A DNA stretch of 64,000 nucleotides from Vombatus ursinus (GCF_900497805.2 NW_020954610.1:33369534-33433533); one strand, 5' to 3'. Positions 44,162 through 55,632 are shown, numbered from the stretch's first letter. Numbers and translations are program-made. Notes: a model not told the origin generated them from the sequence alone.

Positions 44162-44559
44162 CGTTCCCTGTTTAACACATTGCCGATGAGAGTGTGGTTC
44201 CAGAACTACCAGACCTCCTCCCACATCAAATTTTTCTGAGTTAGCTCTTCTTCTTGTTCCTCATTTGTATAATTACTCTTTTTACTTTTTCCTAAACAGT
44301 TTTACTTTTTAGAATCATATCATATTTAAGTCTACTCCAATCTTTCTTTTGAACTACTCAATTACTGATAACAATCTTAGACATGCATTTTACATTTCCT
44401 TGTTTAAAAGTAAAGTTTGTCCTTGTTGAGTCACTTGTAATTAGTTTTGATATTTACCTTATATTTCTCTTGGATCTTATATGTCAAATCTATTAAGTTC
44501 AGGGTGGGGTTTTTTGTTTATTTGTTTGTTTTTGTTTTAACAAAATCCTGAAAATCTGT

Positions 44560-45411
44560 CAATTCATTGAATGTACATTTTTCTTTTTCATTCAGGATTA
44601 TGCCTAACTTTGTTGGGTTTGATATTGCAACCCCAGTTCTTTTATTCTTCAATATATAGTGTTTCAAGACCTGTGGTCTTTTAGAATTACTGTTGCTAGG
44701 TCTTGTGTGATTCTAATTGTGGCACCACCATATTTAAATTGTTTTTTTTCTTGTTGTTCATAATATTTTCTCCTTGAGCTGGGGGTTTTGGAATTTGACT
44801 GTGATATTCCTGTAGGTTTTCTTCAAAGGATCTCCTTCAGGTGGTGATCAGTGGATTTTTTTCTATTTCTACTTTTTCTTCCTGTTCTAACACTTTAATT
44901 ATTTCTTGTATTATTGTAGCAAGATTCTTTTTTTGGTTGTAGCTTTTAGGTAGTCTGATTATTCTTGTTTTCTCTTCTTGATCTGTTCTCCAGATAAGTT
45001 GTTTTTCTCATGAGGTATTTCACATTCTCTTCTATTTTTTTATTCTTTATATTTTGCTTTTTTATTTCTTGGTCTCTTATAACTTCATTGGCTTCCCCTT
45101 GCCTGGTTCTAATTTTCAAGGAGTCATTTTCTTCCTTAAAATTCTGGATCTCCTTTTCTAATTGGTTAACTTTCTTTTCACAATCTTTTTGTTTTTCTAG
45201 GAATGTTTTTTTTTTAATTTTTCCTCAATTTCTTTCATTTAATTTTTAAAGCCTTTTTAAAGTTCTTCTATAAATTCTTCTTGGGCAGGTGACCATTTGA
45301 TGGGGGTAGGAGAGGCTCTTTTTGCTTCAGTATTCTTCTCTGAAGATGAACCCTGGTCTTCTCTATTCCCATAGTAACTCTCTATGAATTCTTTCTCCTT
45401 TGCCTGCTCAT
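44560..45411 (-). pseudogene. L1 ORF1 relic
   Basis: Broken frames read EFIESYYGNREDQGSSS, then a lysine/glutamate-rich coiled-coil part, KKRKQEYSDYLKATT at the RRM start (replacing the usual RSRRDNIRIIGLPES), and PEGDPLKKTYRNITVKF in the C-terminal domain. Several stops and frame changes are visible. It is more diverged than the ORF1 copies at 36 kb and 59 kb. Confidence 0.7.
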
Positions 45412-46376
45412 TTATTTTTATTTGTAGCAGCTTATTTTTGTAATCACCTCTAGTCCTGGAATATGGGGGATGGTGCCTTTGGCCTCAAATCCTCCTTCAG
45501 TTCTCTCCTCTGGCCTGGAACCAAAACCAAGAACTCTGCCCTCCTGTAAGTGACTACAGCCAGCTGCATCCCCACCCTACTGCTTCTGCACTCACTGGGT
45601 GTGTGCTGGTTTCTTCTTACCAGGGCGACTTCTCAGCAGCATAGCTGGGTCTGGCATTTCTTATCAACAGAGATTACCTCAATCTTCCCTGGCTCAGTTG
45701 CCCAACTCCCCACACTATCCAGGAGGCGAAAGTTCCTGTGGCTGGGGCAAAGCTAGTTCCCAACCCAGGTAGCCTCGGGTTTGCCTCTTGTTGTTTCAGT
45801 GAAATGTCAGGAGGTATTTACTCTTCACAGGGACCAAATCTTGGTGCTGGGATTTTTCTTCAGATCTTCTCTGATTTTTCTAGGAGGGCCATTCTTCTGC
45901 TCCAGCTCTTGTTTATTTTTAGGGCTCTACATTCCCCCAAAGGTATTATTTTATCTTATTTGTGGGGGGAATCTGGAGAGCTTGGAATTTTTAACCCACT
46001 CAGCCGTCTTCCCAGAATCCTCTCTCAGAAAGTATCATTTAAAAAAAGGAAAATAATAAATCAGAAAGTGGGATAACTAGCAATTCGTCCCAAAGATATA
46101 AATCCCTAGATTCGTTTCCAGTTCTGAGTATGAAGGTTCATTTGGTAGAAGTTCCACTGACCCCATAAGTGCTGCCTTGCTCCCATTGTCAAGGTGGGGG
46201 GAAGAATAACATCTTTTTCTCTCTTCTCCTTCCTTCTGTCTGCGTGTCTCTGTTACGTATTAATTTGCAAAGTATATAAATGAAGATAAAATCAGTAAAT
46301 ATACATATACACCAATGCTTCAAAAGATCACTTTCCCTTGCATCATGGTTATTTGTGTATTTTTTCCTCAAATTAG

Positions 46377-46525
46377 TTTTTTTTTTTGTTTTAGGTAATT
46401 AGGGTTAAGTGACTTGCCCAGGGCCACTTAACTAGTAAGTGTCAAGTGTCTAAGGCCATATTTGAACTCAGGTCCTCCTGACTCCAGGGCCAGCACTCTA
46501 TCTACTACACCACCTAGCTTCCCCT
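46377..46525 (-). mobile_element. WSINE-like SINE
   Basis: 'aggtaattagggttaagtga', 'gtgtcaagtgtctaaggcca', 'ctcaggtcctcctgactcc', 'ctacaccacctagcttcccc'. Flanks 'cctcaaattag' (46366-46376) and 'cctctaattag' (46526-46536) are an 11-bp duplication with one change. Confidence 0.9.
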
Positions 46526-46529
46526 CCTC

Positions 46530-46637
46530 TAATTAGATTTTAAGCTTCTTGAAAGCAGTCTTTATCTATGTATTCTCAGCACCAAGCACAGCACCTTGCT
46601 TAACTAATGTTTGCTGAGTTTAATTGAATTGATTGGT
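46530..46637 (+). mobile_element. L2 3' end
   Basis: 'gattttaagcttcttgaaag', 'ctcagcaccaagcacagcac', 'taatgtttgctgag' and a terminal TTGAAT-like repeat. Confidence 0.75.
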
Positions 46638-48631
46638 GTGGATGTTCAATGATATGGATAAAAAGCTCTCCCTCTCAGTAGATGATCTTTATTGGTTGCT
46701 ATGAAAAAACAAACCAAGCCATTGTAGCCAACCTTTCAAAATTGAGCCTCTTCAGACTTTTCTAGAGCTGGTCAATGGACATCAGACATACAATTCATCA
46801 CCAGATTTTTACTTGAAACTTGTCCAGCTTGGAAAAACTTGCCAAAACCTGTGTTCTGCTGGCATAGCCTGCAAGAACCAAAATGTATCTGCACATTATA
46901 ATAAGGACTTTATTGGAGCACATACACACATCATTGTTGAAGTACAGTAAACTCATAAGTTTGGTTATTATTGAACTTAAAATTGAATTTGGTAATGAAG
47001 ACTTCACTAAAGCTCTGTGTCCAGTCTTTTAGAAAGATTAATTCATAACTCTGGTCTCGAAGAAGTGAGAAAATGTACCTTCCTCCCTATTAGATTTAGT
47101 TGATGTTTTGAATTATTTTGCTGAACAGCTTGCTTACCCCCCCTTTTTTTTTAATCTTTGTTACAAAGCATTGCTCTCTGGAAAGAGAAGTGGAAAGCAA
47201 TGTATTTAGAAATGAAAGTTATGTTAAAACAAAATATATCAATAATTTAAAAAAAGAATAAATGAACAGGAAGGGAAAAAAAGTGAATTCAGCTTATACT
47301 ACCTGTTTGTTCCTTAGTGGACTTGTAAGGTAGATGAATAGGATTTATATTTAGCCTTGGAAAGTAAACACAAATGAGTCCTGCTCTATCACAGCATCAT
47401 TATATTTTATAACTCCTTAAGATCTTAAATTGTGATGTAGCCCACATCCTTGACATTGGTCCTTGCAAATAGTTTCCAGGTTTGAGACTTTTTTTGGGGC
47501 AAGGGACAGTCTTTATAAAAAACCATAACTTCCATTGTTTTTCTATTTTTATTAAACCTGGCCTAACCAGGGGACACATTGAAGCAAAGGCACTTAACAA
47601 ACAGAACAGGAAGATAAATAACAAGTAAAAAAAAACCCTCCCATATGTACCTTTTCCCCACAGATGTTACATTACTTGTAGGAGAGACATCATGCCTAAT
47701 CTGAGTGATTCACACTCCCAACCTTATCCTAGTAGAATACTGAAATTTACTTTTGCAGATTATCTGTAGAGAGGCTGAAAGCTACTGGTCTGCTTTTTAT
47801 ACTAAGAAGCCATCTAACTTTTCTCCCTTGAAATGCAAATGGTGGGCCATTTTATCTCCATCTGAAGCCTTAGTTACCTTGTGAGATAGTCCCTAGCTTC
47901 AGGACTATTTCAGCTCTTTTGTTTGTCAAACCCACAGGCATACTCAGTCATTGTGGCAAAAGTCTACCAGGTCAAATCTGTCTTTTGACTAGATATTTCT
48001 TTCTCAGTGTGAATTCCTAATACCTGTTTGATATATATAAATTGAGTTAAATAAATTCCTTCCCATTTTTATCATGTCTCTGGCCAGGACTATGGTAATT
48101 ATCCTGAAGCTTCATTGAAAGGATGGAACTACTGACTTTTATCCTTCATTCCTCCATGTTTCCTCAAATTTTTCATCCTTACAATGAGAAAAATATTTAT
48201 CTTCCTTTTTATTTATTGCTCTCTTATTATTACTGTTAGAATAGCTCAAATCCATGTATAAATACAATAAAACATAAAAATAACTCTAAAAGAGAAGGGT
48301 CTGACTTCTTCCCTTTTTCACATATTAAATGGATTTAAGATGATTGTGCCCTGGCACAATCAGAAAATGTATAAAAATGGCCTGAAAGGAAAGATGACCA
48401 AGTTAATTTTATTCTAGAAGCTTGAAACCTATTAAAATATTTGAACTTTATGGAAAACCAAGATTCTAGCATAACCAAATCAGAGTTTATTCAAATAATT
48501 ATTCTTTTCTTATTTAGTTATCTTTATACCTTACTATTCACTTTTTACAGATGTCACTAAAATATGTAAAATATCACAATCTGTAGCCAAATACCCACAT
48601 AGATGTTTATATAATGAAGTAAGATCAGAAT
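46638..48631. other. Repeat-poor stretch, no gene recognised
   Basis: About 2 kb with no recognised interspersed repeat and no coding domain. It is the longest such gap in the window. There are A- and T-runs only. Confidence 0.4.
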
Positions 48632-48742
48632 TTGAATTTAAATTCCTTGAGGACAGCAACTGTTGCTTTTTTTTTTTATCTCTAGCACTCAGCATAGTGC
48701 CTTGCACATAGTGAGTTCTTAATAAATGTTTATTGAAGACAA
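48632..48742 (+). mobile_element. L2 3' end
   Basis: 'aaattccttgaggacagcaa', 'cactcagcatagtgccttgc' and 'ttaataaatgtttattgaag'. Confidence 0.8.
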
Positions 48743-48929
48743 AATTGAAGGAAAATATTTGGGTAGAGAAAAGATTTCAATGGTAAAATTGTAAGAGATT
48801 ACTATAAAAATTACTCTACAAATTCAAGGGGAAATAATTGAAGAAGTACAGATTACCACAAGTAATTGAGCAAGGAAAGAATCAGAACATGGGAAATCTA
48901 GTCAGTTTAGCACACTAGGGACAATAGCT

Positions 48930-49068
48930 AAAGTTCTCATCTGTAAAATGGGGACATTAATAATACCAGCTTCACAGAGGTGTGTGGATAAAATGAGATA
49001 ATTGTGAAGTACTTTGCAAACCTTTAATTACTATATAAATGCTAGCTATTATTAGCTATAAATAATAA
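48930..49068 (+). mobile_element. CORE-SINE 3' half
   Basis: 'gttctcatctgtaaaatggg', 'gatgaaatgag'-like tail start, 'gtgaagtactttgcaaacct' and 'actatataaatgctagctat'. The tRNA head is missing. Confidence 0.75.
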
Positions 49069-49077
49069 TATTGGGGT

Positions 49078-49325
49078 AGCCACATTGCACAATGGCAATG
49101 GAGTCAAGAAGACCTAAATTTAAATTCAGCCTCAGACACTCAGTGGTTATGTGATCTTGGGCAAGTCACTTACATTTTATTTGCCTCAGTTTCTTCAACT
49201 GCAAAATGAGAATAATAATAATAGTGCCTAACTCCTAGGATTTTGAGGAACAAATGAAATAATATTTGTAAAGTACAGTTCCTGGCACATAGCAAGCTGT
49301 ATATAAATGCTAGTTATTATCACTG
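49078..49325 (+). mobile_element. CORE-SINE, near full length
   Basis: 'gccacattgcacaatggca' head, 'gggcaagtcacttacatttt', 'gcctcagtttcttcaactgc' CORE, and a tail mixing 'ttgtaaagtacagttcctgg' with 'tataaatgctagttattat'. A TA/ACAT microsatellite follows at 49328-49392. Confidence 0.85.
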
Positions 49326-49327
49326 TT

Positions 49328-49392
49328 TATATATGTGTGTGTATACATACATACATACATACATATATATTTATATACACATATATAATATT
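49328..49392. repeat. TA/(ATAC)n simple repeat
   Basis: Five 'atac' units flanked by TA and TG runs at the SINE 3' end. Confidence 0.85.
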
Positions 49393-50765
49393 TGCCAAGT
49401 GTTAATTTAAAAAAAATCAACCTATCTACCAGTTCTTTCACTTAGATATTGTCACTAGGTAACTCTTGTTCATGGAATGTACTTATTTTTCATATAAATA
49501 TACATTAAAGAACTTTTAAAATCCATTATTAACTGATCTGTATGATAAGTAATTTTAAAAGGACTACACAATTCCCTAAAACATTCCTTCAACAGGAAGA
49601 ATGTCATGAAAGCCAAGTTGCATATTACCTGCTTGGATATTTCACAAGCCTAAATGTGAATCTAAATTAGTATCTCCCTCTAACATACTTAAATACAGAT
49701 TTAGACAAGAATGAAGTAAAATGTTTATTTTGGGGGTAATTTGGGAATATGATATCAACTCTAAAATAGAGCAGAGTCATGGGGCAGGAAACACTACTCA
49801 TTCTCAAGGAAATGAGCCTATGACCTAGTCTTTCTTCACAATATTTATTTTTTCTCCTCAGTTTCATTCATTTGAGAGTTAACTTCACTACTTTTAAGAC
49901 AGCTGATTTTCAGCCCTGGGTGACAGCTGCCTGATTCTATTCAAGGTCAAGTGCCTTCACAGTGAGCCAGCAACACTAACCACTTGTCCTCCTGTCTTTG
50001 AAAATCAGTGAGCTGCTCACTTTGACATTTAAAAGAATTTTTTTTTTCAAATAGTTTTGCTATTTTCTAAGTAAGGAAAAACTAAAGGAGATGTGGGAGT
50101 GAGAGGCAAACAGTAAAAAGCAAAGCAGAGAAAGGACAAATCCAAAGGTTCAGATAATCTATATGTGTTCTAAACTGCTCATGGATATAGTTTTTTTTTT
50201 TCAAGGCTGTTAAATAGTAGCAATGAAAAAAAGCCAGACAAGCTGAGAGAAAGAAGACAAACATTACTTCATATCCATTCTTCTCTTTCCCTCCCCCTGA
50301 CTGGCCTTTTCTGCTGCTAGTATTTATTATTACTTCTTTTTTTTTTTGTGACTGTAGCTCTCCACCTGAGAAATACTCTCAGAAATTTAACATTCTCATC
50401 TCTCTTCCCTCTTTGACTTAATTGCAGATGCTTGGACTATAGAGAAGGTGTGGTGGGGGCCCAGTGGAGATGGTAGGAGCTAGAACATATGATAGTGATG
50501 TGGGCTTCTAGTCATTTTGACTGAAATAGAAAATGTGGCTGGCAGTCAATGTATCTAAGTCCTCAAATGAAGTCCCAGCAGGTATTTAGGTTGAACATTT
50601 TTGAAAGTTTTAGACTATTTTTGGAGTTCTTATTGGCAAGAACCCCCAAAACATGAACTACCTTTTACACTTTGCTTTTTAAACTTAGGTTATATTTACT
50701 ACATAAACATGAGAACTCTGTATAGTATTTCTATATGTCATATATACATTGGACAAAAACCTTAT
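49393..50765. other. Unassigned sequence, no gene recognised
   Basis: About 1.37 kb with no repeat I can name and no coding domain. Confidence 0.35.
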
Positions 50766-51600
50766 TAATAACAAGAGGCAGCTCGGTGACAGTAGATAGA
50801 ATGTTGGACTTGGAGTCAGGAAGACCCAAGTTTGAATCCTACGTCAAACATTTACTAGCTGTGTGACCTTGGACAAGTGACTTAATTCCTCTCAGCCTCA
50901 GTTTCCTCATCTATAGGATATCACTTAGATTTCATGGGGTGTTCAAGGAAGACTAATACCTCTTGTGTGAGGGTTTGCCAAGCTCTTTTCAGGGCTGCAC
51001 CTTTGATGTCTACCCAGCACTCAACTCTCACCTGTGGCTCCAAGAAGTTGTAGTGTGTCCAGTAGCCACACCCCAGTAAACCATCTTGGCAGATAGGCTA
51101 AACCAGGTTGAGGGTAACCTACAGGCTTCAAATCTATCAATGAGTTAGGAGGGTGTCTACTCAAAGTATGTGAAGACTTCTCCCAGTGGAATGAGCAGAT
51201 GAAAATAATTTGTTCAAATGACCATGAAGGTAGCTGAAACAGGTGCTGTGGAGCACTTAGAACTTGGTCAGACATTGAAGGTGCCAAGGCCATCCACTGC
51301 ATCCTGGGCCATCACCAGTCAGCTTGACTTTTGTCTTGCTACTTGACTCCAATGTCTGGAAGAGAGAGTGAGGCTGACGACTTTGTGCTACTCTGCCTTA
51401 CTCAAATCCAATTCACACACACGTCAAGACATCACCCATATCATGATGTCATTGTTTCTCTTCAAAAATTGACAAACAATAACAACAAGATGTCACTTAC
51501 CTTACAAGGTGGTTATAATGACCAAATGAGAAAGCTCAGGTAAAGGTGCTTTGCTTTGCAAAGTGCTACCTAAATAAATGTTAACTATTATTATGAACTG
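50766..51600 (+). mobile_element. CORE-SINE split by a 561-bp insertion
   Basis: The head and CORE at 50766-50927 ('gcagctcggtgacagtagat', 'agcctcagtttcctcatcta') and the tail at 51489-51600 ('ttacaaggtggttataatga', 'gctttgcaaagtgctaccta') together form one SINE. Confidence 0.85.
50928..51488 (+). mobile_element. Non-autonomous retroposon-like repeat with target-site duplication
   Basis: It is bounded by 'gatatcactta' (50917-50927) and 'gatgtcactta' (51489-51499). It ends in 'caataacaacaa', the tail style of RTE-mobilised elements here. The interior ('gggtttgccaagctcttttc', 'gagtgaggctgacgactttg') matches a common marsupial repeat I remember but cannot name. There is no open frame of significance. 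Confidence 0.65.
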
Positions 51601-52149
51601 TTATTAACAGTCTCTGTCCCTTTTTCTGCCCTTGCTACTTTCACTGCAGAAGTAAAAGGAGACTACACAGAACTGAGGAGCATTTTGTAATTTTCTTTGT
51701 TCTCTGGGTTGCCATGACAAAAGCATTCATCCCCAAGTGGCCAATCTAATGGTTATGAGCCTCAGTGTACTTAGCTAAGCTGATCTTCAGAAAGGACACA
51801 TAGTCTGTTGCTGAGCCCATTCTCACAGCATCTTTCTAGCACATAGAATTTGCCAGAGATTTCTTTTTGGTGACATAACTTTTTAAACCCCAGGGTCACT
51901 GCTATGCCATGATGAGACACCAAAACAGAGCATTCTACCTGCTCCATTGGCATCTCCAAAATGTAAGGAGATACAGAGAAAGGCCCCTAGAATATCAAGC
52001 AGATCCTTCTGTAGAAGGTCTACATTAAGACATGGACCAGAGTCATACAGGATGAAAAGGTATGGTGGTGGGTTGTGACTTGCATCATTGGAGGGAATCC
52101 TTCTATCAATGAGGTAATAAGTCAACTAAAGTATTTAACTCTATATTGT
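51601..52149. other. Unassigned sequence
   Basis: About 550 bp; nothing recognised. Confidence 0.3.
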
Positions 52150-52495
52150 GGAGCACGGATTCTTAACCTTTCTTGTTTCATCAGCCACTTTGGTAGTCTG
52201 GGGAAGTCTAAGGACCCCTTCTCTTATTGCCTATATTCATAATGGAAGGAAATGTTACATTTTAGGTAGAGACTAGTGAAAATGAATATATAATTTTTTT
52301 CTCCTCCAAGTTTATTGATTTCACATTAAGAACCTTTATTTTATTTTTATTTTCTTAGGCAATTGGGGTTAAGTGACTTGCCCAGGGGCACACAGCTAGT
52401 AAGTGTCAAGTGTTTAGTCTGAAGCCAGATTTGAATTCAGGGCTGGTGCCACCTAGCTGCCCCAAGAACCCTTGTTTTAAAGCTTCATTATCACA
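52150..52495. mobile_element. hAT/MER-like non-autonomous DNA transposon, split by a SINE
   Basis: The left end 'cggattcttaacctttctt' and the right end 'aagaacccttgttttaaag' are inverted relative to each other. The interior 'cataatggaaggaaatg' is shared with a common MER-type family (from memory). It has the same terminal motif as 27748-27945. Confidence 0.6.
52343..52463 (-). mobile_element. WSINE-like SINE, internally deleted
   Basis: 'aggcaattggggttaagtga', 'cacacagctagtaagtgtca', ending 'gtgccacctagctgcccc'. The segment around 'cctgactccagggccagcac' is missing. The flanks 'aagaacctttatttta' (52327-52342) and 'aagaacccttgtttta' (52464-52479) form a 16-bp duplication with two changes. Confidence 0.85.
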
Positions 52496-52959
52496 TGATT
52501 TGCTTCAGAATAATCAATAATTTAACAGAGGCTCACCATGGGCTCTGTCTAAAGGGAATGAATTCTTGGAAGTGCCAAAAGATCCTTGTTATAACCTGGA
52601 CTCAGAGGCTTTAGAGTCCCATGACATGATTGCCTAGGTCAGCTTATAGAAAGAGTCTCACATATTGTACCATGCATATTTATTAAATCATGATTGTGAG
52701 GTTTATTTTTAGTTCTTATCTTTCTCCCAACAAGCAAGCCTTAATGTTATGATAACATTGTTTCTTCATCTTTCCATGGAAGGGTTTGGGATTGGTGACC
52801 TATTTCCATGTCAAGAAAGAAGTTGAGGAAAAGCAAATTATATCAAATCTTGTTTGAGGAAGGGGCAGCTTTCTCATCAGTTTGTTTTCCTTCCATGCAC
52901 ACAGAACATTGCAATTTAGCAAGGCCAAAGCCTTAGGCAGTAAGTGCCCTTGTAAAAAG
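52496..52959. other. Unassigned sequence
   Basis: About 460 bp; nothing recognised. Confidence 0.3.
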
Positions 52960-53045
52960 AAACATACTATAATGGAAAGAATATTGGGTTAGGAGTCAGA
53001 CATGGGTTCAAGTTCCAGCACCAATAGATACTTAGAAGTTTGGCC
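52960..53045 (+). mobile_element. tRNA-derived SINE head fragment
   Basis: 'actataatggaaagaatatt', 'ggagtcagacatgggttcaa' (B-box). It is truncated after about 85 bp and followed by TA/CA simple sequence to 53150. Confidence 0.55.
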
Positions 53046-53171
53046 TTATGCACATATAACATTTATGTACCTAAATGTACAATATGTACACAAAAATATA
53101 CATATATGTGTATATATATATACACATACACCTATAATACACATATGTGAGGGGAGGAAGCAAGGAAGAGA

Positions 53172-53173
53172 GT

Positions 53174-53217
<44 letters not shown>
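53172..53217. repeat. (GA)n microsatellite
   Basis: More than twenty GA units, nearly uninterrupted. Confidence 0.95.
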
Positions 53218-53221
<4 letters not shown>

Positions 53222-53351
53222 ATGAGATAAATGGAAGAGATTTTGATTCACATTTTTAAAGCTTCTCAAAAGCAGAGAAAGAACATGTAAATCCAGACCT
53301 ATCCTTGACAAATTAATTTAACAGCAGCCTTAGTTGTGGAAACATTAAAAG

Positions 53352-53420
53352 TGGAGCTAAATTAGATAATTCTCATCTAATTTTAATGGTCCATCAAAGA
53401 ATCCCACATTATCATTTTCT
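53352..53420. repeat. Local duplicate A, copy 1
   Basis: 'gataattctcatctaatttt' with flanking sequence recurs at 55563-55632 in the same orientation at roughly 80-85% identity by eye. It is not part of a family I know. Confidence 0.6.
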
Positions 53421-53454
53421 TTCACAGACCTTTCTGGTCTTCATATTCATTAAA

Positions 53455-53870
53455 TTCAACAAATATTTATTGAAAATCTACTATATGTCAGGCACTAGGT
53501 GCAATCATCTCTCCTCTCAGGGAGATTTGTTGAGGAAAAACAGTATATAAACAAAATATATTCAGAGATTCACTAACAGCTGGGGGAGGTAGTACCTGAA
53601 CTGTGCTTTAAATGAATCTAGGGATTCTATGAGTGTGGACAGTGCTCCACACATGAAGGTAGGAGATGAAATATAATACACAGGGAATATCAATGAGGCC
53701 AACAAATCTAGAACACCAAACATAAAGTATGTGAGGAGGAGTGTGATAGTTTAAAGCCAGATTGTAAAGGGCTCTAAATGCTAACTTGCATTTTGAGTCT
53801 ATAAAGGACCACAGGTAGTGGTGCACTTGCTTTAACTTCTTTGGTCATATGATTTAGGAAGGATCAATTT
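53455..53870 (-). mobile_element. Ancient interspersed repeat with L2-like edge
   Basis: 'attcaacaaatatttattga', 'ctatatgtcaggcactaggt', then 'ccagattgtaaagggctcta', 'aatgctaacttgcattttga'. This is the downstream part of the same pattern that starts at 39160. Non-coding. Confidence 0.5.
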
Positions 53871-55562
53871 CCCAATCTAAGGCAGCTCAGGGAAATTCTA
53901 TGAGAGAAGTAAATTTTACATAGCATGCCATACCCTAACTAGCACATGCAAATATCCTATGTTACAAATCCATCAACAAGCAGGAAAAACTCAAATGAGG
54001 CAGCAAGCAGACCACTAGCTAAGTGCTGCTGCTGGGTTGCTGAGTGAGCATGCACTAGATTGAAAAGCAGCATTTCTGTGCCAGCTGGCATCCCCTAATG
54101 TTGGCAACAGTAGTCTGGGCACAGGGACTCTCACAGAGAGAGCCTTATTTGTATATCTGCCAGCCCCTCCCTCTCACATCAGCACTAGGGACTCAAGCTA
54201 TCTCTTTCATCCCCCCCCCCGACTCTGTTTCTTTCCCTGGCCCAGTGATTTGGTGTCTATCCAAGATGATTACATTTCAGTCAGGGTAGGGGTGGGGAAA
54301 CAGTTTGATGTTCTGATTTGGCTTCCTGGGGAGAAAATTATTTACTTGCATCAGTGGTACAGGTGGTTTCAGAAAAGAGGAGCAAACTGCATGGACAGGA
54401 ATCTTGAGAGGTGATTAGCAAACCGCCCCCACCTCTAACTAGGATGAGTTGAGATTTGAATGGGGAATGGAACAGTTGTGTAGGCTGTGTTGCTGGGATT
54501 TACAAGTGCAGCCTGGGGTACTTGGGAGAAGCCTGGAGAAGCGCCCAGTCCCTGTACCACCATCAGCCCACACGCAGGCCTCAGTGTTTAGGACCCAATT
54601 GTTTACTTCTTAACAGCTTAGAAACAAGCATATTAAACTCACTGAGCCTGGACTTCATGTTCCTCAAACGCATGCCCTCAATTTATCTTTATTCTTTAAA
54701 TACTTTCATCCTTTTTCATGGACCAAAACAGATGATAGCATGTGGGGGTGAGGAGGTGGCAGTTGGGGGGAATGGTTACAACCTCCCGGAAAGTTTTGTA
54801 AACAGATGCTCAGGCGTAGAAAAGTACAGAATGAATACTGATTTCCTGGCCGTAATGATTTAATGTATCTTAAATACAGGCATTTAAATAATTATTTCAC
54901 TGAAATAATCCAAACTATTTAAGGGGCTGGGGGAAGAGACACATATTTGTGAATAAAAAGTTCATAAGCAGCTAAAAAGGCAAAGTAGTTGATGTGATGA
55001 CTTTCTATATAGAAACTTAGATAAGAATATAAATGTATGTCTAATATTTGCATTTAGATTAATTTATATGCATAAAATATAAAAACTTTTTAGTCTCTTC
55101 CGTTACTCTTTATCCAGTCATGTTCATTATCTTTTTCACTTATGTAATCTGAGGTTGTGTGTATTCTAATCTTCTGATTTTTTTTAAACTTTATTTAAGA
55201 AAATAAAGTGGTTGCTTTATTTTCCTTACATTTTTCATGAAATACTATGTTCTTTATATGACTACAGAAATTTGCTTTCCATTTGTCATATTTTTGAAAG
55301 ACAAGAGTATTTAATATTTTCCATGTTGTACCCTAAACAAGCATTTAGAAGGCCTATACTACCCCAAAATACATTTTAATCCATCTTGGTGAAGAATTTA
55401 AAGGACTGAGTTTTTTTTTTGGAAGAACATTAAACTATCCTTTAAGACAGATTCATTTCAAAACAAGCATTTCTTATATTGGATTAAATTCAAATAACTA
55501 TATCTGTGTGGCCACTGTTTTTTTCTCATCTTCAAAAAAATATTCTTTCACTCTATCTTCTA
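53871..55562. other. Repeat-poor stretch with a CpG-bearing patch, no gene recognised
   Basis: No recognised repeat. 54420-54860 carries about seven CpGs and a 135-codon open frame (54456-54863) that has no domain, no family likeness and no upstream context. A C10 run sits at 54211-54220. The motif 'tttgtaaaca' near 54797 is forkhead-like. It may be an enhancer-like conserved element; this is inference only. Confidence 0.4.
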
Positions 55563-55632
55563 GGAGTAGAACTAAATCAGATAATTCTCATCTAGTTTTA
55601 ATAGTTCATCAGAGAATCTCCATTATCATATT
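55563..55632. repeat. Local duplicate A, copy 2
   Basis: Same unit as 53352-53420, plus strand in both. Confidence 0.6.

Larger units (their letters stand above)
42931..46027 (-). mobile_element. L1-derived element lacking reverse transcriptase, distinct 5' end, with target-site duplication
   Basis: Flanks 'gaaagtattattt' (42918-42930) and 'gaaagtatcattt' (46028-46040) make a 13-bp duplication with one change, so both ends are defined. On the minus strand: 5'UTR (46027-45412) starting 'gattctgggaagacgg', ORF1 (45411 to about 44560), GA-rich spacer, a small endonuclease piece (about 43880-43770), a jump to an ORF2 C-terminal piece (about 43720-43560), then 3'UTR with microsatellite and A-rich end. 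The 5' end differs from the other L1 copies, so it is a separate subfamily. Confidence 0.75.

Noticed and set aside
45738-46076. Overlapping 112- and 91-codon open frames on the plus strand
   Set aside because: They lie antisense to the 5'UTR of an L1-derived element.
54456-54863. 135-codon open frame as a host exon or gene
   Set aside because: No recognisable domain or low-complexity bias typical of an exon, no splice or promoter context I can defend; kept only as a region of interest.
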